Of a stretch of DNA of 64,000 nucleotides, positions 54,701-62,649 are shown one piece after another. A program made the translations under genes and the position numbers. A model generated the notes under the pieces. The model saw only the letters and a list, made by a program, of their open reading frames with translations, was not told where the DNA came from and searched no databases. This stretch comes from Hydractinia symbiolongicarpus (Eukaryota > Cnidaria > Hydrozoa > Anthoathecata > Hydractiniidae), in assembly GCF_029227915.1 (NCBI RefSeq), contig NC_079875.1, positions 558,001-622,000 on the forward strand. Reading direction: 5' to 3'. The stretch's first letter is position 1. Each line of letters opens with the position of its first letter.

Positions 54701-57700
54701 CACTAAAACGCATGAGACTTGTAGTTTTCAAAAATGTTTTCATTTTTGATGAGACGCTGAATAAAAGAAGTTTAATCGCCGGCAAACGAAAACCTGCGAT
54801 TTCCCGAAAATCCCGGACTCGGCCCGTATAGTCAAAAGTATACAAAGAAAGTACCCAGGGTGTAAACTCATTTCCCGAACGATTTTTTAAATTATTATTT
54901 CACCACTAAAGCCCATGAGACTTGTAGTATTTAAAAATATTTTCATTTTTGATGAGACGCTGAATAAAAGAAGTTTAATGGCCGGCAAACGAAAACCCGC
55001 GACTTCCCGTAAATCCCGGACTCGGCCCGTATAGTCAAAAGTATACAAAGAAAGTACCCAGGGAGTAAACTCATTTCCCGAACGATTTTTTAAATTATTT
55101 TTTTACCACTAAAACGCATGAGACTTGTAATTTTCAAAAATGTTTTCATTTTTGATGAGACGTTGAATAAAAGAAGTTTAATCGCCGGCAAACGAAAACC
55201 TGCGATTTCCCGTAAATCCCGGACTCGGCCCGTATAGTCAAAAGTTTACAAAGAAAGTACCTGGGGTGTAAACTCATTTCCCGAACGATTTTTCAAATTA
55301 TTATTTCACCACTAAAGCCCATGAGACTTGTAGTTTTTAAAAATGTTTTCATTTTTGATGAGACGCTGAATAAAAGAAGTTTAATTGCCGGCAAACGAAA
55401 ACCCGCGACTTCCCGTGAATCCCGGACTCGGCCCGTATAGTCAAAAGTATACAAAGAAAGTACACAGGGAGTAAACTTATTTCCGAAACGAGTTTTTAAA
55501 TTATCTTTTCACCACTAAATCGCATGAGACTTGTAGTTTTTAAAAATGTTTTCATTTTTGATGAGACGCTGAATAAAAGAGGTTTAACCGCCGGCAAACG
55601 AAATCCCGCGATTTCCCGTAAATCCCGGGCTTGGCCCGTATAGTCGAATGTATACAAAGAAAGTACCCAGGAAGTAAGCTCATTTCCCGAACGATTTTTT
55701 AAATTTTTTTTTCACCACTAAATCGCATGAGACTTGTAGTTTTCAAAAATGTTTTCATTTTTGATGAGACGCTTAATGAAAGAGGTTTAATCGCCGGCAA
55801 ACGAAAACCCGCGATTTCCCGTAAATCCCGGGTTGGCCCGTATAGTCGAATGTATACAAAGAAAGTACCCTGTGAGTAAACTCATTTCCAGAACGATTTT
55901 TTAAATTATTTTTTCACCACTAAAGCCCATGAGACTTGTAGTTTTTAAAAATGTTTTCATTTTTGATGAGACGCTGAATAAAAGAAGCTTAATCGCCGGC
56001 AAACGAAAACCCGCAATTTCCCGTAAATCCCGGTCTCGGCCCGTATAGTCAAAAGTATACAAGGAAAGTACCCACTGAGTAAACTCATTTCCCTAACGAT
56101 TTTTTAAATTATTTTTTCACCACTAAAACGCATGAGACTTGTAGTATTCAAAAATGTTTTCATTTTTGATGAGACGCTGAATAAAAGAAGTTTAATCGCC
56201 GGCAAACGAAAACCTGCGATTTCCCGTAAATCCCGGACTCGGCCCGTATAGTCAAAAGTATGCAAAGAAAGTACCCAGGGAGTAAACTCATTTCCCAAAC
56301 GATTTTTTAAATTATTTTTTCACCACTAAAACGCATGAGACTTGTAATTTTCAGAAATGTTTTCACTTTTGATGAGACGCTTAATGAAAGTGGTTTAATC
56401 GCCGGCAAACAAAAATCCGCGATTTCCCGTAAATCCCGGGCTTGGCCCGAATAGTCGAATGTATACAAAGAAAGTACCCTGTGAGTAAACTCATTTCCAA
56501 AACGATTTTTTAAATTATCTTTTCACCACTAAAACGCTTGAGACTTGTAATTTTCAAAAATGTTTTCATTTTTGATGAGACGCTAAATAAAAGAAGTTTA
56601 ATCGCCGGCAAACGAAAACCCGCCATTTCCCGTAAACCCCGGACTCGGCCAGCATAGTCAAAAGCATACAAAGAAAGTACCCAGGGAGTAAACTCATTTC
56701 CAGAACGATTTTTTAAATTATTTTTTCACCACTAAAACGCATGAGACTTGTAGTTTTCAAAAATGTTTTCATTTTTGATGAGACGCTGAATAAAAGAAGT
56801 TTAATCGCCGGCAAACGAAAACCTGCGATTTCCTGAAAATCCCGGACTCGGCCCGTATAGTCAAAAGTATACAAAGAAAGTACCCAGGGTGTAAACTCAT
56901 TTCCCAAACGATTTTTTAAATTATTATTTCACCACTAAAGCCCATGAGACTTGTAGTATTTAAAAATATTTTCATTTTTGATGAGACGCTGAATAAAAGA
57001 AGTTTAATGGCCGGCAAACGAAAACCTGCGATTTCCTGAAAATCCCGGACTCGGCCCGTATAGTCAAAAAAATACAAAAAAAGTACCCAGGGAGTAAACT
57101 CATTTCCCGAACGATTTTTTAAATTATTTTTTTACCACTAAAACGCATGAGACTTGTAATTTTCAAAAATGTTTTCATTTTTGATGAGACGTTGAATAAA
57201 AGAAGTTTAATCGCCGGCAAACGAAAACCTGCGATTTCCCGTAAATCCCGGACTCGGCCCGTATAGTCAAAAGTATACAAAGAAAGTACCTGGGGTGTAA
57301 ACTCATTTCCCGAACGATTTTTTAAATTATTATTTCACCACTAAAGCCCATGAGACTTGTAGTTTTTAAAAATGTTTTTATTTTTAATGAGACGCTGAAT
57401 AAAAGAAGTTTAATTGCCGGCAAACGAAAACCTGCGACTTCCCGTGAATCCCGGACTCGGCCCGTATAGTCAAAAGTATACAAAGAAAGTACCCAGGGAG
57501 TAAACTTATTTCCGAAACGAGTTTTTAAATTATCTTTTCACCACTAAATCGCATGAGACTTGTAGTTTTTAAAAATGTTTTCATTTTTGATGAGACGCTG
57601 AATAAAAGAAGTTTAATCGCCGGCAAACGAAATCCCGCGATTTCCCGTAAATCCCGGGCTTGGCCCGTATAGTCGAATGTATACAAAGAAAGTACCCAGG

Positions 57701-58398
57701 AAGTAAGCTCATTTCCCGAACGATTTTTTAAATTTTTTTTTCACCACTAAATCGCATGAGACTTGTAGTTTTCGAAAATGTTTTCATTTTTGATGAGACG
57801 CTTAATGAAAGAGGTTTAATCGCCGGCAAACGAAAACCCGCGATTTCCCGTAAATCCCGGGTTGGCCCGTATAGTCAAATGTATACAAAGAAAGTACCCT
57901 GTGAGTAAACTCATTTCCAGAACGATTTTTTAAATTATTTTTTCACCACTAAAACGCATAAGACTTGTAGTTTTCAAAAATGTTTTCATTTCTGATGAGA
58001 CGCTGAATAAAAGAAGTTTAATCGCCGCAAACGAAAACCTGCGATTTCCCGTTAATCCCGGGCTTGGCCCGTATAGTCAAAAGTATACAAAGATAGTACC
58101 CAGGGAGTAAACTCATTTCCCGAACGATTTTTTAATTTATTTTTTCACCACTAAAACGCATGAGACTTGTAGTTTTCAAAAATGTTTTCAATTTTGATGA
58201 GACGCTGAATAAAAGAAGTTTAATCGCCGGCAAACGAAAACCTGCGATTTCCCGTAAATCCCGGACTCGGCCCGTATAGTCAAAAGTGTACAAAGAAAGT
58301 ACCCAGGGAGTAAACTAATTTCCCAAACGATTTGTTAAATTATTATTTCACCACTAAAGCCCATGAGACTTTTAGTTTTTAAAAATGTTTTCATTTTT

Positions 58399-58464
58399 TT
58401 TGATTTGATTTTGATTTTCTCTTTATTTAACGTCGATAGATACAATATTATTTAAATAACTAAT
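58399..58464 (-). other. LINE 3' UTR and simple-repeat tail
   Basis: AT-rich, non-coding. Read on the minus strand it ends in imperfect TCAAA units (plus strand TTTGATTTGATTTTGATTTT, 58,400-58,419) next to satellite. A sequence matching AATAAA lies at 58,422-58,427. The tail fits CR1/L2-type 3' ends better than poly(A). Confidence 0.7.
58422..58427 (-). terminator. Possible polyadenylation signal AATAAA
   Basis: AATAAA on the minus strand about 25 nt before the element's 3' end. The position is right, but the context is AT-rich, so a chance match is possible. Confidence 0.35.
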
Positions 58465-60378
58465 TTAAATCGACAACAAAACGTAAAACAAGGCAAACAG
58501 CGATAAAAAATAAGAAAAATAAATAAATAAATAAGTAAAGTTAAAATATGTATGGTATATCCATGCATATTTTACAGGTGCAAACATCACCTTCCCAAAT
58601 TTTATTGAGCTACGGAAGGCTTCGAGAGAAGGAGCATTCTTTGTAGCGTCAGGCACAGATATCCATAGCTTCCCTGCAATATTTGATAAAGTATTTAAGC
58701 CATAGTACGTTGTCCGACAAGTTGGTCGCCTGATCAAATTAAAGCAACGAAGGTTGTACTTGTTTTCCCTAACAGAAAATATCTCGTTCATATATAGAGG
58801 TGGCAATCCATTTAAAAATTTGTAGACCTCTTTCATTAAATTCTGTAAATTGATGAGGTGAATATTTTTAACATTACATAAAGATAAAAGTTCATCGTAA
58901 TTGCCATTTATATCGTCCTGTATGATTCTTAGACAACGTTCATGAATACGATTGATTCGATTATTCGCAACTTTTCCACAAAACATCCATACTAAGGGAC
59001 AGTAAGAAAACTGAGACAAAATAAATGAATTGAAGAGAAAACGCTTCATCTTGGGTGTCAAAAAGGAAGATATCCTTTGAAGCACGTTGAGTTTCCTACT
59101 AGCCTTATTACAGATGTTTTTGACATGCGAATGAAAGTTTAGTCTCGAGTCAATCGTAACACCAAGAAGCACTACAGACGATTTACACGCAATTTTCAAA
59201 TGGTTAAATATCAAACTTTCATCGTGATGACCTAATACAATATATTGATACTTTTTCAAATTTTTTGCTAAGTAATTTTCATAAAACCAATTATTAACTA
59301 TGACCAAATTAGTAAGCAGTGTTTGTTTTACATCTTCTAATGAATTTTCACAAGCATATAAGGTGTTATCATCTGCAAAGTTACAAAGGGATGATTGAAT
59401 AATGAACCAGAATAAATCGTTTATAGAATAATTGAAGAACGGAGGTCCTAAGATTGATCCTTGTGGAACTCCAACTTGAAGAGGAAGCCATTCGTTAAAA
59501 GAAGAATTTATTCTGGTTCTCTGAAAACGATTTTTCAAGTATGAGTGAATAAATAATAAAGAAGATTCAGAAAAACCATAGGCATGCAGCTTTGCAATAA
59601 GCAAATCATGGTTGATAGTATCAAAAGCTTTTGAAAGGTCCATTAGCACTGCTCCAACTACACCCTTATTATCAAGTGTGCTTTTCCATTGTTCAATCAT
59701 TCGAATGAGAGCATATTGTGTATTATAACCCTTTCTGAAGCCTGATAGATGAGGGCTGAGTTTGTCATGCATAAAAGTGTGCATTTGATTAAGAATAATT
59801 CTTTCAAAAACCTTTGATAAACAGGGAAGCAAGCTAACAGGTCTATAGTTCTTCTTATCATTACAGTCATCCTTCTTAAAAACAGGTATAACCTCTGCAA
59901 GTTTTAAATCATCAGGAAAAATATTAGACTGTAAACAAAAATTTATAATATTAGTGAGGATAGGAACAAAGATATGAATAAACTTTTTCAACATAAAAAC
60001 TGGAAAATCACCACTAACAGAAGATTTCTTTGCATCCATGTCTTTGATGACTTTGAGAACATCAGGCTGTTCAACCAGCGAAAAATAGAACTTTTCATCA
60101 TAACCCACATTTTCACGAATTTTCAAAGTACTGATGTGATTAGTATACGAGTGGATTGCATCGTGAATGGTTGCTGTATGTGTATCATCGTTTGGTTTGA
60201 TTGGTAAATTTTTCGTGATGTTGGTGTAATATTCATTGAAGATTTTGCATAATTTTTGTTCGTCGGTGACTATCTTTTCTTTCTCGATTAAGATAATTTT
60301 GTTGGTGTTATAACTAACGTTTGAAAACAATGGCTTGACAGACTTCCAGAACTTTTTATTATCAGTAAAGCTTGTCAT
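58465..60378 (-). CDS. LINE reverse transcriptase domain
   Basis: A 637-codon open segment; the ATG at 60,376-60,378 is internal to the older frame. It is a non-LTR reverse transcriptase that copies element RNA at the nick. Features in order: an N-terminal FWKSVKPLFSN region; fingers with YRPVSLLPCLSKVFE (188-202); motif A VLMDLSKAFDTINHDLL (Asp247); motif B GVPQGSILGP (303-312); motif C CNFADDNTLY (Asp336, Asp337); and a thumb region with LGVTIDSRLNFHSHV (405-419). After motif B the sequence GPPFFNYSIND departs from the usual GPLLFN.FIND pattern, so missense damage is likely. The C-terminus (about 612-637) is a hydrophobic run from AT-rich DNA. No ribonuclease H domain is visible. Confidence 0.92.
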   Translation of the reverse strand: MTSFTDNKKFWKSVKPLFSNVSYNTNKIILIEKEKIVTDEQKLCKIFNEYYTNITKNLPIKPNDDTHTATIHDAIHSYTNHISTLKIRENVGYDEKFYFSLVEQPDVLKVIKDMDAKKSSVSGDFPVFMLKKFIHIFVPILTNIINFCLQSNIFPDDLKLAEVIPVFKKDDCNDKKNYRPVSLLPCLSKVFERIILNQMHTFMHDKLSPHLSGFRKGYNTQYALIRMIEQWKSTLDNKGVVGAVLMDLSKAFDTINHDLLIAKLHAYGFSESSLLFIHSYLKNRFQRTRINSSFNEWLPLQVGVPQGSILGPPFFNYSINDLFWFIIQSSLCNFADDNTLYACENSLEDVKQTLLTNLVIVNNWFYENYLAKNLKKYQYIVLGHHDESLIFNHLKIACKSSVVLLGVTIDSRLNFHSHVKNICNKASRKLNVLQRISSFLTPKMKRFLFNSFILSQFSYCPLVWMFCGKVANNRINRIHERCLRIIQDDINGNYDELLSLCNVKNIHLINLQNLMKEVYKFLNGLPPLYMNEIFSVRENKYNLRCFNLIRRPTCRTTYYGLNTLSNIAGKLWISVPDATKNAPSLEAFRSSIKFGKVMFAPVKYAWIYHTYFNFTYLFIYFSYFLSLFALFYVLLSI

Positions 60379-60411
60379 ACGTAAACCCTTGAAATACGAA
60401 CGTCTGGTTTT

Positions 60412-61392
60412 TCATAATAAGGAAACACAGTAGTTTCTCTGTCTAGTGAAGTTGGACCAATTTTCTTTTGATCGTGATTTGATATATATGCGACGAAGTT
60501 TGGATCTGTGCATAATAGCTTTGCGAAGCTCCTTGGTGATAAAAGGTGCGTTATTGAATCTTAGTATTTTCTTTTTCAATGGTGCAAAATGGTTTAGCGT
60601 AGACGTGATGCATAAATTGAATTGGTTAAAGTCGTAATTGTTCTCAAGTAATTTCAAAAAGTTCATTGATAATGTTCTTTCAAAATCAAAGTAGTCAATT
60701 TTGTTGTAATTTCTGTAGTGTTTCACAATTGGGTCGCCTTTAATCACGTTCATTCTCATCACACTTCCAACAAATAAATGCCAATCTGATATGCCAGTTT
60801 CGATTGTTACATTATTTTTAAAGAAATTTGGTTGATTTGTTAATATGTGATCAATGCAAGAAGGCGAAGTACTTGACTTAAAGCAGGTTGGTGATTTGAT
60901 TAGTCTATGGAGGTCGTATGTTGAAATGAAGTTATCGAAATCTGTGTCACTTATTTCCATGTTTAAATCACCCATAATTATGATGTTTTCGTGATAGTTG
61001 AGATGTGAAATCAATACATTTGCGATTTGAGTTAAAAAGTAGTAATTTTTTTGTAACGGTGGTTTATATGCACCGATTAAAAGCCATTTGCGTTTTCGAA
61101 GATTTATTTCGACAACTAAAACTTCGATATCATCCGGTAAAGTATATTTTCGCAACACTTTGAAGGGAATATTTTCATTTATATAGAGTAAAATACCGCC
61201 ACCATGTCCATTTCTATCTTTCCTCAGAATTGCGTAATTATCTAACTTAAATTGAGCATCAGTGAACGATTCATCTATTTTCGTTTCAGTTAGAAGCAGA
61301 ACATCAATATTGTGCTTGAAAGTTAAATCAATTGCTTCGAACTTGTTTCGCAACGAGTTTACGTTCAAATGACCGACTATCAAGTTACACAT
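60412..61392 (-). CDS. LINE EEP (AP-like) endonuclease domain
   Basis: A 326-codon open segment starting at the ATG at 61,390-61,392 and ending at a TGA. It is an endonuclease/exonuclease/phosphatase domain that would nick target DNA to prime reverse transcription. Visible motifs are GHLNVNSLRNK (residues 7-17, Asn12), LLTETKID (Glu36), GAYKPP (Tyr109), MGDLNME (Asp142, Asn144), SCIDHILTN (Asp181) and ISDWH (Asp203, His205). All catalytic positions appear intact. After residue 210 comes the linker toward RT. The TGA at 60,412 interrupts a basic stretch that continues downstream as KTRRSYFKGLR into the RT segment in the same frame, so endonuclease and RT were one protein. Confidence 0.88.
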   Translation of the reverse strand: MCNLIVGHLNVNSLRNKFEAIDLTFKHNIDVLLLTETKIDESFTDAQFKLDNYAILRKDRNGHGGGILLYINENIPFKVLRKYTLPDDIEVLVVEINLRKRKWLLIGAYKPPLQKNYYFLTQIANVLISHLNYHENIIIMGDLNMEISDTDFDNFISTYDLHRLIKSPTCFKSSTSPSCIDHILTNQPNFFKNNVTIETGISDWHLFVGSVMRMNVIKGDPIVKHYRNYNKIDYFDFERTLSMNFLKLLENNYDFNQFNLCITSTLNHFAPLKKKILRFNNAPFITKELRKAIMHRSKLRRIYIKSRSKENWSNFTRQRNYCVSLL

Positions 61393-61491
61393 GTTACTGC
61401 GACGTAGAGTGAAAATATCATATGTTGAATCAAAAGTATCTGAGGCAGTGTTCGGTGGATCTGTGTCGTAAATTTCGACAGGTTTTTTGTG

Positions 61492-61905
61492 TCAATCCTC
61501 AATCACCTGTAGAAAGTTCCGAGACAATATTGAAGTCCCTTTCATATTTAGGTGAAGGCGACTTCTATTTAAATGCAAGTCGGGGTTTATATTATCATTA
61601 TTGATAAAGCCGATGTTTCTTTGTTCGCAAAGATGAGCGAGAGATTTGTTGACTGCCATCACCTTTGCATTTAGTCTGTCTTTTCGTTGAATTATGCCCG
61701 ATATCATTACATTATTTTCACCAGATTTCAATTTAATAGCCAATTTTACTATGTTTTGAGCAATTTGATCGGTTTCGATTCTATTAAGATCGTTAGTGCC
61801 ACAATGAATAATAATGTTATCGGGAGACATGTTCGTAGTTGGTATTGCGTAACTTTCCATGCATTTAGTCGTGGCTCCAGAGAAGGATTTCACTATAATC
61901 TTGTT
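61492..61905 (-). CDS. LINE SGNH/GDSL esterase-like domain (fragment)
   Basis: This follows the TAG at 61,906-61,908 and runs 137 codons to the TGA at 61,492. It contains IIHCGTNDLNR, the GxND block III of SGNH hydrolases (Gly250, Asn252 of the full frame), and RLHLNMKG, a block V-like segment with the candidate catalytic His332. With the GDS serine upstream, the catalytic set is visible. Esterase domains of this fold occur in the ORF1 region of some CR1-group LINEs; their job in retrotransposition is unsettled. A GTG at 61,891-61,893 could be called as a start, but coding sequence extends upstream of it, so I do not treat it as real. Confidence 0.75.
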   Translation of the reverse strand, partial: NKIIVKSFSGATTKCMESYAIPTTNMSPDNIIIHCGTNDLNRIETDQIAQNIVKLAIKLKSGENNVMISGIIQRKDRLNAKVMAVNKSLAHLCEQRNIGFINNDNINPDLHLNRSRLHLNMKGTSILSRNFLQVIED

Positions 61906-61908
61906 CTA

Positions 61909-62214
61909 GTTTGAAGAAAGTTTCCAGCCCTTCACTTCTTTTACAATCGAGTCTCCAATTATTTGCGTAACTTTAGATTTTTTGTCAGATCTCCTTCGCG
62001 GCGTTTTATGCGGCACTTCGTTGGCAACACTATTTACATCATCCATTGTTTCTTCAATGGGCAAGTTTTCAAAGCGATTTGCGTGAATAAAGGAACTCTG
62101 TTTAATGATTTTTGCCTTAACGGTGTCCTTGGGAATTGTAAAATTCTCGTTTGTTTCGCAAAATTTTAATTTGTTGAAGCTATGAGAGTTATGTAGTATG
62201 TCGTCACGCGTTGA
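61909..62214 (-). CDS. LINE linker and start of GDSL domain (fragment)
   Basis: An open segment of 102 codons bounded by TAA (62,215-62,217) and TAG (61,906-61,908), with no start of its own. It begins as a polar linker, then has a basic patch (KTPRRRSDKKSK) that could bind nucleic acid or direct nuclear entry. It ends with VTQIIGDSIVKEVKGWKLSS, which contains the GDS block I of SGNH/GDSL hydrolases; the predicted nucleophile is Ser200 of the whole frame. The rest of the esterase fold follows directly after the TAG. The fragment is therefore the upstream half of a domain cut by a nonsense mutation. Confidence 0.7.
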
Positions 62215-62439
62215 TTATTTCGTCGCTAATAACATTTGTATCATTTCATTTTTGGCATTTACTTCCTTTTCCAAAAATAAAATCCTTTCCTCCAACACAC
62301 TAAACATTTTATTACTATCCCATTCAGTAGAAACGTGACGGTTTGACAGAGCAACATTTTTAACACATTCATCAAGGTAGTTTTTAAGATCGTGTATTAG
62401 CTCACCTTTCATTTTTTGTAAGTTGATGTTTGAATACAT
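62215..62439 (-). CDS. LINE ORF1-like coiled-coil segment
   Basis: Seventy-four codons between the methionine at 62,437-62,439 and the TAA at 62,215. The sequence is rich in Leu, Glu and Lys with heptad-like spacing, as in MFSVLEERILFLEKEVNAK, suggesting a coiled coil. LINE ORF1 proteins often oligomerise through such a segment, so a role in RNP assembly is plausible but inferred. The methionine is probably internal, because the frame continues upstream to the frameshift. The TAA at codon 111 is probably a mutated CAA; the reading frame goes on into the linker. Confidence 0.6.
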   Translation of the reverse strand: MYSNINLQKMKGELIHDLKNYLDECVKNVALSNRHVSTEWDSNKMFSVLEERILFLEKEVNAKNEMIQMLLATK

Positions 62440-62488
62440 GCGGTCTATAAACGATTCATCACTTTCTTTAACTCCATTTCTTTCAAGA

Positions 62489-62558
62489 ATTATAGGAATA
62501 TTATAGGAAGTGGTGTATCAATGAATTCTACAATTGGTGTATTAGTTAAATTTTCCAT
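62489..62558 (-). CDS. LINE N-terminal fragment ending in a frameshift
   Basis: The best start of the LINE protein is the ATG at 62,556-62,558, which opens with residues MENLTNTPIVEFIDTPLP. Translation then runs into a near-perfect 11-bp tandem repeat (CTTCCTATAAT at 62,500-62,510, ATTCCTATAAT at 62,489-62,499) and out of frame. Past the repeat the expected frame resumes as IILERNGVKESDESFIDR and joins the coiled-coil-like segment. No known domain is recognisable in this short acidic stretch. The start is inferred from frame continuity and from its position about 90 nt inside the element's 5' end. Confidence 0.65.
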
Positions 62559-62649
62559 GCTGCTAATAATGCGGTTTTCAGCATTCGAACCGCCTTGATT
62601 CAATCCTCACACAGGGCAAGGCTTTTAAAAGCCGCAGTGAATCTGATGA
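62559..62649 (-). promoter_or_regulatory. LINE 5' leader
   Basis: About 90 nt between the resumed satellite and the first ATG. It contains a perfect 14-bp palindrome, GGCTTTTAAAAGCC (62,620-62,633), close to the element's 5' end. On the minus strand at 62,581-62,591 it contains GGTTCGAATGC, which matches the pol III B-box consensus GGTTCGANTCC at 10 of 11 positions. No A box was found, so a pol III role is unproven. Confidence 0.5.
62620..62633. repeat. 14-bp palindrome in LINE leader
   Basis: GGCTTTTAAAAGCC is perfectly self-complementary. It could form a short RNA hairpin or a dyad protein site near the transcription start. Confidence 0.7.

Larger units (their letters stand above)
50588..57920 (-). 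repeat. Recurring module marked by GAAGTAAGCTC
   Basis: A distinctive monomer pair, GAAGTAAGCTC followed by an AAATCGCATGAG monomer with CCCGGGTTGGCCCG, occurs at 50,771, 54,049, 55,671 and 57,710. The spacing is irregular (3,278, 1,622 and 2,039 bp). Between the copies lie variable numbers of trimer-type monomers. Confidence 0.75.
11497..58398 (-). repeat. 203-bp satellite array, right block
   Basis: The same satellite in reverse-complement orientation, recognised by AGTTTAATCGCCGGCAAACG about every 203 bp; about 231 monomers. Subtypes include an 11-bp deletion form (GTATAGTAAAGAAAG), a CGTAAAAAATGGC form, a CTTAATGAAAGAGG form and a GGGCTTGGCCCG form. They are arranged in locally repeating blocks that are listed separately. 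No orientation change and no foreign insert is visible before the LINE at about 58,399. I see no gene in this stretch. Confidence 0.97.
58465..62558 (-). pseudogene. LINE polyprotein-like frame, disrupted (coil-GDSL-EEP-RT)
   Basis: From the ATG at 62,556-62,558 to the TAA at 58,465-58,467 all domains fall in one frame once an 11-bp duplication (62,489-62,510) is discounted, giving 1,360 codons plus stop. In-frame stops are TAA 62,215-62,217 (codon 111), TAG 61,906-61,908 (214), TGA 61,492-61,494 (352) and TGA 60,412-60,414 (712). Recognisable protein sequence continues directly across each one. All four could be single transitions (CAA, CAG, CGA or TGG to stop). The TGA at codon 352 lies between the esterase and endonuclease and could instead be a natural ORF1 end, with ORF2 beginning at the ATG at 61,392; the 33 codons between are open and look coding. 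No substitution count was possible, so age is unknown. Confidence 0.85.
58399..62649 (-). mobile_element. Full-length, inactivated CR1-group-like LINE
   Basis: A non-LTR retrotransposon inserted in the satellite, oriented on the minus strand. It has a leader of about 90 nt, one long frame carrying GDSL-esterase-like, EEP endonuclease and reverse-transcriptase domains, and a 3' UTR of about 66 nt ending in TCAAA-like repeats. Such short simple-repeat tails, in place of poly(A), are known in the CR1/L2 group. Satellite phase is continuous across it: ...TTTTCATTTTT on the left continues as GATGAGACGCTG on the right. I find no convincing target-site duplication; ATGAG is doubled on the right side only. 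Four in-frame stops and an 11-bp duplication disable it. Clade assignment is from motif appearance, not a tree. Confidence 0.88.

Noticed and set aside
956-57000. Dozens of 60-83-codon open frames, one or two per monomer, often on both strands
   Set aside because: They are the same satellite stretch read again and again. They are open on both strands, the 203-bp period breaks the frame at each monomer, variants do not look biased to third positions, and no domain is recognisable.
1-58398. CRISPR-like array
   Set aside because: The repeats are contiguous 203-bp monomers with no unique spacers, no leader and no cas genes, next to a metazoan LINE.
1-58398. CENP-B box
   Set aside because: The closest site, GTTCGGGAAATGAG, keeps TTCG and the A but lacks the CGGG half of NTTCGNNNNANNCGGGN. 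No monomer examined matches fully.
59697-59900. Minus-strand 67-codon frame inside the RT
   Set aside because: An out-of-frame shadow of the RT fingers region.
59974-60207. Plus-strand open frames inside the LINE (also 60,446-60,637, 61,422-61,604, 61,687-61,914, 61,963-62,169)
   Set aside because: They are antisense shadows of the RT, EEP, GDSL and linker coding sequence, with no motif of their own.
61891-61893. GTG as a genuine start of the GDSL protein
   Set aside because: The GDS catalytic block lies upstream of it in the same frame, separated only by a TAG, so the domain was cut rather than started here.
60412-62217. Stop-codon reassignment (ciliate-like code) in the LINE
   Set aside because: All three stop codons interrupt the frame, only four times in about 1,360 codons, while the RT frame ends normally at TAA. 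Nonsense mutation is simpler.
58465-62558. Host gene or endogenous retrovirus
   Set aside because: No LTRs, gag, protease, integrase or envelope; EEP plus RT with a short repeat tail is diagnostic of a non-LTR element.
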